Below are positions 43,607 through 51,139 of a stretch of 64,000 nt of DNA, piece after piece. Within the stretch, counting starts at the first letter, position 1. Each line of letters opens with the position of its first letter. Origin of the DNA: Enterobacteriaceae bacterium 89 (GTDB taxonomy: Bacteria; Pseudomonadota; Gammaproteobacteria; Enterobacterales; Enterobacteriaceae); contig RQJH01000005.1 in the NCBI GenBank assembly GCA_014156375.1, positions 479,838 through 543,837 on the forward strand, read 5' to 3'. The position numbers and the translations under genes were made by a program. Below the pieces are notes generated by a model. The model was not told the origin of the DNA, searched no databases, and was given only the letters and a program-made list of their open reading frames with translations.

Positions 43607-43972
43607 TAATGCTATCTCATCAGAATTGGTCTGGCGGATTGTAGGACGGGGAATTTAAACGGCGTGTAAATAAGAGAATCAGGCGCAAAGCTGTATCTTA
43701 AGCTTATTTTAAGGTAAGAAGAAAAGAGGGAGGTTATTTGACTGCGGAAAGGTTAATAAAATTCAGTAAAAAATAAAATAAAAATAACATATTGAATTTA
43801 ATGTGTTTTTATTTTTAATCTGGCGCAATTTTATCTAAGTTAAATAATGCTATATGTAAAAATAAAAACGCTTTGTTACATCATGGCAAGGCCGATTTAT
43901 TTTTAATTCCCATAGCCTTCTGAAGGCTATTGCGGCGGAAGTTAAATAGAACATCAACCGCCGCGAAATAAT
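43607..43972. other. AT-rich intergenic region between the SDR and the RpiR regulator
   Basis: 366 bp with no plausible gene. The centre (about 43730-43900) is very AT-rich, with repeated AATAAAAATAA-type runs, far below the GC content of the flanking genes, the kind of DNA that H-NS silences. A small palindrome ATAGCC-TTCTGAA-GGCTAT lies at 43912-43930, 40 bp beyond the RpiR-type gene stop, and may be its weak terminator. The SDR promoter should lie near the left end; I could not pick out its hexamers. Confidence 0.6.
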
Positions 43973-44797
43973 TCAGAGGAGCAGCGGTAAGGTGGCGCTT
44001 GCCGTTTGTTGGCTGACCTCTGCGTAACGTTTATCCAGCGCCACCAGTGACGTGGTTAATAGCTCAACCAGCAGCATCACTCCCACTTTAGTGCTGAGTG
44101 CCCCGGCGCTCAGCGGCCCTTCAGCACGGGCAGCCACCAGCAGCAGATCGCTCAGCGCGGCCAACGGACTGCGCGGTGTATTGCTGAGGGCCAGCACACG
44201 GGCTCCGCGCTTGCGCGCCAGGGTGACCACATGCAGCAGATCGCGGGTAGAGCCTGAGCTGGAGATCGCCACCACCAGGTCCTCGCTGCCGAGCGTGGCG
44301 GCATTCATCGCCGCACGGTGCATATCGCTGTAGATCTGCACCGGTTTACCAAGGCGCAGCAGCTTGTAATGCAGGTAATCCCCCGGGATCGCGCTGGCAG
44401 CCACGCCGTAGATATGAACAGATCGCGCCTGATGCAGGGCCTGCGCTGCGTCCATCAGGCGATCGCGATCCAGCAGTTTACCGGTGTCCTGCAATGCCTG
44501 TGCGGCGTCGTTGACCAGCGCATCAATCGCGTCGTTTTCCTCACGAGGAGCGCTGCCCTGCTGAATATCCATCGCCAGCGCCATTTTGAACTCGTTGTAA
44601 CCTTTGCAGCCCAGCGAACGGCAAAGACGAGTCACGCTGGCCTCGCTGGTTTCGCTCTCCCGCGCCAGTTCGGTGATGGTCAGGTACAGCACCCGAGCCG
44701 GATCCGCCAGCACAAAATCGCCCAGCTTCTGCTGGATAGGGCTAAGCCCCGACACGCTTTGGCGCAGCCTCAGCAGCAGATTTTCATTTTCTGACAT
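43973..44797 (-). CDS. MurR/RpiR family transcriptional regulator
   Basis: A 274-residue regulator with an N-terminal RpiR-type HTH (about residues 1-80; L-T-I-T-E-L-A-R-E-S-E-T-S-E-A-S-V-T-R-L) and a C-terminal SIS sugar-phosphate isomerase-like domain (about 120-250, S-S-S-G-S-T-R-D). I start it at 44797, where AAGGGA precedes the ATG; the frame stays open for 48 more codons upstream without support. It is divergent from a PTS permease and a ManNAc-6-P epimerase, so it most likely senses an amino-sugar phosphate and controls that operon. No equivalent exists at this site in K-12. Confidence 0.88.
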   Translation of the reverse strand: MSENENLLLRLRQSVSGLSPIQQKLGDFVLADPARVLYLTITELARESETSEASVTRLCRSLGCKGYNEFKMALAMDIQQGSAPREENDAIDALVNDAAQALQDTGKLLDRDRLMDAAQALHQARSVHIYGVAASAIPGDYLHYKLLRLGKPVQIYSDMHRAAMNAATLGSEDLVVAISSSGSTRDLLHVVTLARKRGARVLALSNTPRSPLAALSDLLLVAARAEGPLSAGALSTKVGVMLLVELLTTSLVALDKRYAEVSQQTASATLPLLL

Positions 44798-44895
44798 GCA
44801 GATTCCCTTAATACGTTGCACTCCCCACAGTGTGTCGGAAAGCAGGGGGGCGGCGCCAGTCATTTCAAAAAAGTATGATCCACTCCGCATCTTCT

Positions 44896-44940
44896 GGTGA
44901 TAATTTTCACTTGTTTTAATTTGTGTGGTAAAAATTTTCA
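44896..44940 (+). promoter_or_regulatory. 14-bp direct repeats before the PTS operon, candidate RpiR operators
   Basis: GGTGATAATTTTCA (44896-44909) recurs as GGTAAAAATTTTCA (44927-44940), 31 bp apart, about three helical turns. The last copy ends 26 bp before the PTS start codon. AATTTTC/GAAAATT cores are common in operators of RpiR-type amino-sugar regulators, so these are good candidates for the sites of the divergent regulator. Confidence 0.5.
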
Positions 44941-44966
44941 TCTAAACATCAGTGGAGAGTGAACAT

Positions 44967-46520
44967 ATGTCAGTATTCAGCGGAGCTTCCTCTGGAGGCT
45001 GGTTTGAAAAAGCGCAGCGATTTGGTAAATCCTTCATGCTGCCGATTGCGGTCTTACCTGCTGCTGGCCTGCTGTTGGGCATTGGCGGGGCGCTGTCGAA
45101 CCCCAATACGCTGACGGCGTATCCTTTCCTCAATGTCGCCTGGCTACAGGCGGTGTTCACTATCATGAGCAGCGCCGGATCGATTGTCTTCGCCAACCTG
45201 TCGGTGCTGTTTGCCGTTGGCGTAGCAGTGGGGCTGGCAAAAAGCGACAAAGGGACCGCCGGGCTGGCATCGCTGCTGGCGTTTCTGGTGATGAATGCCA
45301 CCATCAACGCCCTGCTGATCCTCACCGGCAAGCTGGCTCACGACAATCCTGGCGCGGTTGGCCAGGGGATGACGCTCGGTATCCAGACCCTGGAAACCGG
45401 GGTTTTTGGTGGAGTGGTGATTGGTCTGGTGACCTGCGTGCTGCATAACCGCTACAACAAAATCGCGCTGCCACAGTTCCTCGGCTTTTTCGGTGGCTCT
45501 CGTTTTGTGCCGATCGTCAGCGCCTTCGCGGCCATTCTGGTGGGCGCGCTGATGACCGTGGTATGGCCACACTTCCAGAAGCTGATCTTCGGTCTCGGCG
45601 GTCTGGTGGAGGCAACGGGCTACCTCGGCACGCTGCTGTACGGCTTTATCCTGCGCATGCTTGGCCCCTTCGGTCTGCATCACATTTTCTACCTGCCGTT
45701 CTGGACCACCGCGCTTGGCGGCAGTGAAATGGTCAACGGGCATCTGGTAGAAGGCACTCAGCGTATTTTCTTCGCGCAGCTGGCCGATCCCACCACTCAG
45801 CAGTTTTACGTCGGCACTTCGCGGTTTATGTCAGGGCGCTTCATCACCATGATGTTCGGCCTGCTCGGTGCCTGTCTGGCGATGTACCACACTGCGAAAC
45901 CGCAGAACAAAAAGCGGGTCGCGGGCCTGCTGCTGTCGGCGGCGCTGACCTCGTTCCTGACCGGGATCACCGAACCGATTGAGTTTTCGTTCCTGTTCAT
46001 CGCCCCGGTGCTGTACGTGATCCATGCGCTGTTCGATGGCCTGGCCTTTATGCTGGCGCATATCCTGCACATCACCATCGGGCAGACCTTTTCCGGCGGC
46101 TTTATCGACTTTGTCCTGTTTGGCATTTTGCAGGGAGAAGCAAAAACCAACTGGATGTTTGTGCCGCTGGTCGGGGTGCCGTGGTTCTTCCTTTACTACT
46201 TTACCTTCCGTTTCCTGATCACACGTTTCGACTTCGCCACACCAGGGCGTGAAAAAGAGGCCGTGATTGATGCCAGCGTCCCACAGAACGAACGGGCTGA
46301 AGCCGTAATCAACGGACTTGGCGGCAAAGAGAATCTGGAAGAGGTGGACTGCTGCGCCACGCGGCTGCGAGTGACGGTTAAAGATGGATCCCAGGTGAAT
46401 GAAGCGGCGCTGAAAGCCACCGGAGCCCGGGCGGTGATTGTTCGCGGCAACGGCGTGCAGGTGATTTATGGACCTCACGTCACCATTATCAAAAACGAAG
46501 TAGAAGAGATGCTGTCCTGA
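44967..46520 (+). CDS. PTS EIICB permease, glucose/N-acetylglucosamine family, probable amino-sugar specificity
   Basis: A 517-residue PTS permease. The N-terminal EIIC domain has about ten membrane helices (from [12 protein letters not shown]) and the [12 protein letters not shown] substrate motif. The C-terminal EIIB domain carries the phosphorylated cysteine in D-C-C-A-T-R-L-R (second Cys, residue 463). No EIIA is encoded in the protein or nearby, so it would have to borrow EIIA-Glc (Crr) or another EIIA. I start at the ATG at 44967 with GTGGAGAG upstream; a GTG 15 bp earlier is possible. It overlaps the next gene, a ManNAc-6-P epimerase, pointing to ManNAc or a related sugar. Confidence 0.85.
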   Translation: MSVFSGASSGGWFEKAQRFGKSFMLPIAVLPAAGLLLGIGGALSNPNTLTAYPFLNVAWLQAVFTIMSSAGSIVFANLSVLFAVGVAVGLAKSDKGTAGLASLLAFLVMNATINALLILTGKLAHDNPGAVGQGMTLGIQTLETGVFGGVVIGLVTCVLHNRYNKIALPQFLGFFGGSRFVPIVSAFAAILVGALMTVVWPHFQKLIFGLGGLVEATGYLGTLLYGFILRMLGPFGLHHIFYLPFWTTALGGSEMVNGHLVEGTQRIFFAQLADPTTQQFYVGTSRFMSGRFITMMFGLLGACLAMYHTAKPQNKKRVAGLLLSAALTSFLTGITEPIEFSFLFIAPVLYVIHALFDGLAFMLAHILHITIGQTFSGGFIDFVLFGILQGEAKTNWMFVPLVGVPWFFLYYFTFRFLITRFDFATPGREKEAVIDASVPQNERAEAVINGLGGKENLEEVDCCATRLRVTVKDGSQVNEAALKATGARAVIVRGNGVQVIYGPHVTIIKNEVEEMLS

Positions 46521-47209
46521 TGAAAACTGTTTTAGAAATCCTGAAAGGTAAACTGATTGTCTCCTGCCAGGCGCTGGAAGACGAGCCTTTGCACAGCGCC
46601 TACATTATGTCGCGGATGGCGCTGGCCGCCGCGCAGGGCGGGGCTGAGGGGATACGTGCTAACAGCGTGGTGGATATTGCGGCCATCAAAGAGACGGTTT
46701 CTCTGCCGGTGATTGGCATCATCAAGCGTGATTATCCGAACAGCGAGGTGTTTATCACCGCCACGCTGCGGGAAGTGGACGAACTGATGGTGGTGAGCCC
46801 GGAGATTATCGCCCTCGATGCCACTGCGCGCCCGCGTCCCGGCGGTGAAACGCTGGCGGCGCTGGTGAAGGCTATTCGCAGCCGCTATCCGCAGGTTGTG
46901 CTGATGGCGGATATCGCCACCGTCGAAGAGGCCGTCACCGCTTCGGCGCTGGGCTTTGACTGCGTTGGCACTACGCTGTATGGCTACACGCAGAATACCG
47001 CCGGGCATAAGCTGGCAGAGCAGGATTGTCAGCACCTGCGCGACGTGCTGGCCGCAGTCAGCATTCCGGTGATTGCTGAAGGCAACGTCGACACGCCGGA
47101 AATGGCAGCTCGCTGCCTGGCATTGGGGGCGCATGCGGTAGTGGTGGGTGGGGCCATTACCCGTCCACAGCAGATCACCGAGCGCTTTATGGCGGCAATT
47201 AGCGGCTAA
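46520..47209 (+). CDS. nanE: N-acetylmannosamine-6-phosphate 2-epimerase (NanE family)
   Basis: NanE converts ManNAc-6-P to GlcNAc-6-P, joining sialic acid or ManNAc breakdown to the nag pathway. The 229 residues match E. coli NanE in length. The (beta/alpha)8 barrel has the catalytic lysine in I-G-I-I-K-R-D-Y and glutamate in [10 protein letters not shown]. Its ATG overlaps the PTS stop (TGATG). There is no nanK kinase beside it, which makes sense if the PTS delivers the sugar already phosphorylated. It may be a second nanE in the genome; that needs the rest of the chromosome. Confidence 0.9.
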   Translation: MKTVLEILKGKLIVSCQALEDEPLHSAYIMSRMALAAAQGGAEGIRANSVVDIAAIKETVSLPVIGIIKRDYPNSEVFITATLREVDELMVVSPEIIALDATARPRPGGETLAALVKAIRSRYPQVVLMADIATVEEAVTASALGFDCVGTTLYGYTQNTAGHKLAEQDCQHLRDVLAAVSIPVIAEGNVDTPEMAARCLALGAHAVVVGGAITRPQQITERFMAAISG

Positions 47210-47280
47210 AGCATCGAAGGGCATGATCCGCCGGGCAGGATCTGCGATAATGATCGTTTACTCCCTTCACAGAGATGACT

Positions 47281-47952
47281 ATGCAGTACCCGATTAACGA
47301 AATGTTCCAGACCCTGCAAGGCGAGGGTTACTTCACTGGCGTTCCTGCCATCTTCATTCGACTGCAGGGCTGCCCGGTAGGCTGTGCGTGGTGCGATACC
47401 AAACACACCTGGGACATGTTATCCGATCGGGAAGTGTCGCTGTTCAGCATCCTTGCGAAAACCAAAGAGAGTGATAAATGGGGCGGGGCGACGGCGGAAG
47501 ATCTGCTGACCGCCATTGCACGTCAGGGCTGGACGGCGCGCCATGTGGTGATCACTGGTGGTGAACCCTGCATCCACGATTTAACCCCGCTGACCACGCT
47601 GCTCGAGCAAAACGGCTACAGCTGTCAGATTGAAACCAGCGGCACCCATGAAGTTCGCTGTTCGCACAGCACCTGGGTGACGGTGTCGCCAAAAGTGAAT
47701 ATGCGCGGCGGTTATGAAGTGCTGTCTCAGGCGCTGCATCGCGCGGATGAAATTAAGCATCCGGTTGGGCGCGTGCGTGATATCGAAGCGCTGGATGAGC
47801 TGCTGGACACGCTGAGCGACGACAAGCAGCGGGTGATTGCCCTGCAGCCTATCAGTCAGAAAGAAGATGCGACTCGTCTGTGTATCGAAACCTGTATCGC
47901 CCGCAACTGGCGTTTATCGATGCAGACGCACAAATATCTGAATATTGCCTGA
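47281..47952 (+). CDS. queE: 7-carboxy-7-deazaguanine synthase QueE
   Basis: QueE is a radical SAM enzyme that contracts the ring of CPH4 to 7-carboxy-7-deazaguanine in queuosine synthesis. Start at 47281 gives 223 residues as in E. coli; an ATG two codons upstream is equally in frame. The cluster motif is Cys31-x3-Cys35-x2-Cys38 in C-P-V-G-C-A-W-C, followed by I-T-G-G-E-P. In E. coli QueE also blocks division on overexpression. It converges with ygcE over a shared terminator. Confidence 0.95.
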   Translation: MQYPINEMFQTLQGEGYFTGVPAIFIRLQGCPVGCAWCDTKHTWDMLSDREVSLFSILAKTKESDKWGGATAEDLLTAIARQGWTARHVVITGGEPCIHDLTPLTTLLEQNGYSCQIETSGTHEVRCSHSTWVTVSPKVNMRGGYEVLSQALHRADEIKHPVGRVRDIEALDELLDTLSDDKQRVIALQPISQKEDATRLCIETCIARNWRLSMQTHKYLNIA

Positions 47953-47965
47953 TCGTTTATCTGAT

Positions 47966-47996
47966 TAAAAAAACGGCCGGTTTCCCGGCCGTTTTG
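47966..47996. terminator. bidirectional terminator between queE and ygcE
   Basis: AAAAAAACGGCCGG-TTT-CCCGGCCGTTTTGCGTTT: a GC-rich stem with an A run on the left and T run on the right, suited to stop both converging transcripts. Confidence 0.85.
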
Positions 47997-48003
47997 CGTT
48001 TCG

Positions 48004-49482
48004 TTACGCGTTCGACCAGCTCTGGATGGCGTCAACCTTGTCCAGGTTACCGTGGAACACTTCATACGATTTTTTCAGGATCGGATCGGTGTGTTTCGTC
48101 AGATCTTTAAAGATCCCTTTGTTCATCGCCTCATAGCGCGCGGCATGCTCCGTCACTGGCGTAAACACATCTTTCACCCGTACCATGTTATCCACCGCTT
48201 TCTGATACGACGGATACAGCCCCAGACCTACCGCCGTGTTGATAGCTGCCCCCAGGCTTGCGCAGCCGTTAATCTCATTGCGTCTGGCAGGAAGATTAAA
48301 GACATCGGCAAAAATCTGCATAAACAGATCGCTGTTGGAGCCCCCGCCGGTGATGATGATTTGTTTCGCCGGATGCTGCATTTCCGACGTCATATTGTCG
48401 TAATTGTTTTTCAGCGTCAGGGCGATGCTTTCGAGGATCGAACGGTAAATCCACGCGTAATCCATCGTCGCATTAAACCCAATCATAATCCCGCGTTTGT
48501 ATGGCTCCCACGGGTTAGTCAGCCAGTCCAACACGGTCATCAGACCATCGCAGCCCGGTGGTACGTGGCTGGCTTTTTTGTTCAGTAAATCTTCCGGAGA
48601 AAGACCTTGTGCGCGCGCATCCTGAAGTAAGGATTCGCCCAGCATGTCGCGCAGCCAGCTTACCGTCCACATGCCTTTGCGAATGCCGTAGCCTTCATAC
48701 AGCAAGGTTTCAGGCACGGAAGACATGATTGGCCAGTAGGCCTGAGGATCTTTCGGCAGCGCTTTGCCGTTCATCATCAGTGCGATATAGGTCCCCAGCG
48801 AAATCACCGCAGTATCATCGTCCAGCAGGCCTGCACCCAGCGCTTCTACCGCTTTATCGCTGGTGCTGCATACCACCGGCAGACCTTGCGGGAATCCGGT
48901 TTTTTGCGAGGCTTCCGCCGTGATATGGCCTAAAACTGTGCCTGGCATTTGCACATCAAACAGCATGTGGCGCGGGATATTAAACTTCTTGATCACCTCC
49001 TGGTCTTCGCTCCAGCTCCAGGTTTTGTAATCCACCGGCCACTGGCCAAAGTAGTTGGCGATATTGTCTTTGAACTCTCCGGTCAGGCGGTGCGAGATAT
49101 AGCCTGAGAACGAGGTGACATACGTGACCTCTTTGTTGTCATGCTCGTAGGGACGAGTCACGCGGCTGTCCTGCCAGCTAATCAGCTGTGCGGCTGGGGT
49201 ACCGTCTGCTTTCAGCAGGGCGCGACAGCAGCGAATAGATCCCAGTCCAATGCCGACGATATCTGCCACGTTGCCGTTGAAGCGGGTCATCAAATCTTTG
49301 CCGGCCGCGCACAGCGAGGTCCACAGGTCATCATCCGGATGTTCTACCGTGTCCGCATCCGGCGTGTACATGGGTTGCAGCAGACCTTTGCCTTCGCACA
49401 CCACGTTCCCTTGAAGGTCATACATCACCACTTTGGTACTCTGACTGCCGCCATCAATTCCAATGATGTACTTCTGAGACAT
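48004..49482 (-). CDS. ygcE: FGGY-family carbohydrate kinase YgcE
   Basis: A 492-residue FGGY kinase, the same length as E. coli YgcE. The N-terminal phosphate-1 motif is I-G-I-D-G-G-S-Q-S-T-K and the C-terminal adenosine region is I-I-I-T-G-G-G-S-N-S-D-L. The substrate is unknown; relatives phosphorylate xylulose, glycerol and similar polyols. It follows the transporter yqcE after 26 bp on the same strand, so its likely job is to phosphorylate what YqcE brings in. The unit is controlled by a CRP site and a leader terminator upstream of yqcE. Confidence 0.94.
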   Translation of the reverse strand: MSQKYIIGIDGGSQSTKVVMYDLQGNVVCEGKGLLQPMYTPDADTVEHPDDDLWTSLCAAGKDLMTRFNGNVADIVGIGLGSIRCCRALLKADGTPAAQLISWQDSRVTRPYEHDNKEVTYVTSFSGYISHRLTGEFKDNIANYFGQWPVDYKTWSWSEDQEVIKKFNIPRHMLFDVQMPGTVLGHITAEASQKTGFPQGLPVVCSTSDKAVEALGAGLLDDDTAVISLGTYIALMMNGKALPKDPQAYWPIMSSVPETLLYEGYGIRKGMWTVSWLRDMLGESLLQDARAQGLSPEDLLNKKASHVPPGCDGLMTVLDWLTNPWEPYKRGIMIGFNATMDYAWIYRSILESIALTLKNNYDNMTSEMQHPAKQIIITGGGSNSDLFMQIFADVFNLPARRNEINGCASLGAAINTAVGLGLYPSYQKAVDNMVRVKDVFTPVTEHAARYEAMNKGIFKDLTKHTDPILKKSYEVFHGNLDKVDAIQSWSNA

Positions 49483-49508
49483 AGCCTTTCTCCTTTAAAT
49501 TAACACCG

Positions 49509-50807
49509 TCACTGGCTGACCGTTTCGCCGGTCAGTGACGTTGGGTTTTCATCGCGGCTGGCGGCGCGGATCTTTCTGGCCAGCAGGAAAGTAAAGACGA
49601 TTACCATGCACAGGGCGCCCAGGCCCATCAGCCACATATTGCGATAGGCTTCGACGGCAGGCAGGGTATCTTGCCAGTGGCCGACGATAGGGTAGACGAA
49701 TACGTCCGGCAGGAAGCCGATAACTGAACAGATACCGACGGTAGTCCCCATGATGTAGGAAGGGGTTCTGGCTTCACCAGGACAGGCCCAGTAGAGGCCG
49801 CGAGAGGCGTAGCAGGTGAAGCCCAGCAGCAGGATCAGACCAATTCCCATGCCAACGGATTGTGGGTTGGAGTTGGTGGCTAACAGCGCGACCAGGGCGA
49901 TGACGCCAACGACGGAGAGCAATTGCACCACGCGCGTGGGTGACTTCACTTTGCTGTAGGTTGTGATAATCCCGCCGAGCGGGCCGCAAAAGGCGCGGAA
50001 GATTTTGTTGATCACAATCCCCATGTAGCTCGCAGCAACCAGCGACATGCCGTACATCTCGGTCAGGTAGTTGGTGGAATAGCTGAGGATGGCGTAGATA
50101 GTGAAGACGCCAAAAATCACCATGCTGCAATACCAGGTGGTGCTGATCTTAAGCACCGCCAGAATATCGCTGAGTTGGAAGGCTTTTTTCGGTTGTCCGT
50201 TGTCATCAGCAGGCAGGCTTTTGTTATCGCTGACAAAGAACCAGCAGAGGATCCCCAGCAGAATATAGGTCACGCTATAAATCAGGATCACGGTCTTCAG
50301 GCTGTTAGGATCTTCCGGCGCAAAGCGAGAGAAAGCCCACATGGTGAAGACCGCCAGCGACATCACGCCGACGCCACGCAATCCTTCCATCCAGCCCATG
50401 ATTTTACCCTGCTCGGTATGGTCGCCGAGCAGCGAAGCGGCCTTAATAGAGACGGACCACAGCATCAGAATGGTGGTGATAGCAAAAGCCACCTGAATGA
50501 GTAGCATCACCCACAGCGGTGGGTAAGTGGCCATCAGCAGACCTAACAGCCCGGTGATCACCATCGCGGAGGTGATCATTTTACGGTGCGAGAACTTATC
50601 GGCAATCACCCCACTTGGCGCATAGAGAATAATTGCGGTAATTCCGAAAGTGCTCATTATTAACCCTATTTCGGTATTGCTAAATCCCATAAATTTAGCC
50701 ATAGGGATTTGGTAGATATAGCGCAAATAGGCAAGATCAAAACTTACGCCACCGCTAAAGCTAATTATGGCGAGGGTTATCCAACGGCGATATGATGATT
50801 GTTGCAT
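49509..50807 (-). CDS. yqcE: MFS transporter YqcE
   Basis: A 432-residue major-facilitator protein with about twelve transmembrane helices, nearly colinear with E. coli YqcE (425 residues). I start it at 50807 (Met-Gln-Gln-Ser), preceded by GAGAGAACGAT; the frame extends 39 codons upstream, but those codons run through a terminator hairpin. The motif after helix 2 reads G-V-I-A-D-K-F-S-H-R-K. Relatives transport organophosphates, sugar acids or glycerol-phosphate-like anions; the true substrate is unknown. First gene of yqcE-ygcE. Confidence 0.94.
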   Translation of the reverse strand: MQQSSYRRWITLAIISFSGGVSFDLAYLRYIYQIPMAKFMGFSNTEIGLIMSTFGITAIILYAPSGVIADKFSHRKMITSAMVITGLLGLLMATYPPLWVMLLIQVAFAITTILMLWSVSIKAASLLGDHTEQGKIMGWMEGLRGVGVMSLAVFTMWAFSRFAPEDPNSLKTVILIYSVTYILLGILCWFFVSDNKSLPADDNGQPKKAFQLSDILAVLKISTTWYCSMVIFGVFTIYAILSYSTNYLTEMYGMSLVAASYMGIVINKIFRAFCGPLGGIITTYSKVKSPTRVVQLLSVVGVIALVALLATNSNPQSVGMGIGLILLLGFTCYASRGLYWACPGEARTPSYIMGTTVGICSVIGFLPDVFVYPIVGHWQDTLPAVEAYRNMWLMGLGALCMVIVFTFLLARKIRAASRDENPTSLTGETVSQ

Positions 50808-50893
50808 ATCGTTCTCTCGTGTTGTTTGGCCTGAATTGAAGACAAAAAAAAGAGAAAAGTAAGCCGCCTTTGCAGGTGGATTACTTTTCTCAT
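50777..50893 (-). CDS. possible leader peptide before yqcE (38 codons)
   Basis: On the minus strand an ATG at 50893, three bases after GGAG, opens a 38-codon frame beginning M-R-K-V-I-H-L-Q-R-R-L-T-F-L-F-F. It reads straight through the leader terminator and ends inside the first codons of yqcE. Its first residues match those of a second leader frame upstream of ygcW (M-R-K-V-T-S-L-K-R-G). The likeness may be a by-product of the conserved RNA element, so I give it low confidence. Confidence 0.3.
   Translation of the reverse strand: MRKVIHLQRRLTFLFFLSSIQAKQHERTICNNHHIAVG
50844..50890 (-). terminator. intrinsic terminator in the yqcE leader (putative attenuator)
   Basis: On the minus strand AGAAAAGTAA (50881-50890) pairs with TTACTTTTCT (50853-50862), with an inner CCACC/GGCGG stem. 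It is followed by CT and seven T residues down to 50844. It lies between the predicted yqcE promoter and the yqcE start codon, so it can only act on the yqcE-ygcE transcript itself. It shares its first bases with the terminator on the ygcW side. Confidence 0.75.
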
Positions 50894-50907
50894 GGTCTCC
50901 AGTAATT

Positions 50908-50957
50908 GCCATTACAAATATCATGGCTGGTCAGTTCTGAGTGTGAGAATAATCACG
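50908..50957 (-). promoter_or_regulatory. yqcE promoter with CRP site, class II geometry
   Basis: TGTGA-GAATAA-TCACG (50942-50957) matches the CRP consensus at nine of the ten core bases. On the minus strand an extended -10 (TGA-TATTTG, hexamer 50915-50920) is placed so that +1 would be 50908, exactly 41.5 bp from the CRP centre. The predicted RNA begins CAATTACTGGAGACC. Called by inspection. Confidence 0.6.
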
Positions 50958-50999
50958 CTTCGCGGTATTATTTTTTTCTGTCTGGTGGAAGATGAGCTC

Positions 51000-51049
51000 T
51001 GTGAGTTTCATCACATTCGATGTCACCAGGCTGTGCTAAAAATTATCCC
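51000..51049 (+). promoter_or_regulatory. ygcW promoter with perfect CRP core site, class II geometry
   Basis: TGTGA-GTTTCA-TCACA (51000-51015) has both CRP half-sites perfect with a 6-bp spacer. An extended -10 (TGC-TAAAAA, hexamer 51037-51042) puts +1 at about 51049, 41.5 bp from the CRP centre. The predicted RNA begins within a base of CAGTTACCAGAGAAC, the counterpart of the yqcE leader start. Confidence 0.65.
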
Positions 51050-51064
51050 CAGTTACCAGAGAAC

Positions 51065-51121
51065 ATGAGAAAGGTGACTTCCCTCAAGCGGGGGAAGTTG
51101 CCTTTCTTTTTTTTTGCCTAA
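51065..51121 (+). CDS. possible leader peptide before ygcW (18 codons)
   Basis: ATG at 51065 opens an 18-codon frame, M-R-K-V-T-S-L-K-R-G-K-L-P then four Phe and Ala, ending at TAA 51119-51121, directly ahead of the ygcW ribosome-binding site. The Phe codons are the T run of the terminator, so a translating ribosome would melt the hairpin. Its start resembles the leader frame on the yqcE side. The ribosome-binding site (AGAGAAC) is weak. Confidence 0.3.
   Translation: MRKVTSLKRGKLPFFFFA
51068..51115 (+). terminator. intrinsic terminator in the ygcW leader (putative attenuator)
   Basis: AGAAAGG (51068-51074) pairs with CCTTTCT (51101-51107), and after a small internal loop ACTTCCC pairs with GGGAAGT. 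Nine T residues follow (51107-51115). The stop point is 25 bp before the ygcW start codon and about 65 nt after the predicted promoter, so it interrupts the ygcW mRNA leader unless antitermination occurs. Confidence 0.8.
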
Positions 51122-51139
51122 AGGATTTTGGAGCCCATC

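Noticed and set aside
50808..50924. 39-codon upstream extension of yqcE in its own frame
   Set aside because: It runs through the leader hairpin and T run and lacks homology; the Met-Gln-Gln-Ser start fits the family.
50844..51115. Twin hairpins considered as BglG-type RAT antiterminators
   Set aside because: The sequence does not resemble the RAT consensus as I know it, and no BglG/LicT-type PRD protein is encoded here; a GlpP-type partner fits better.
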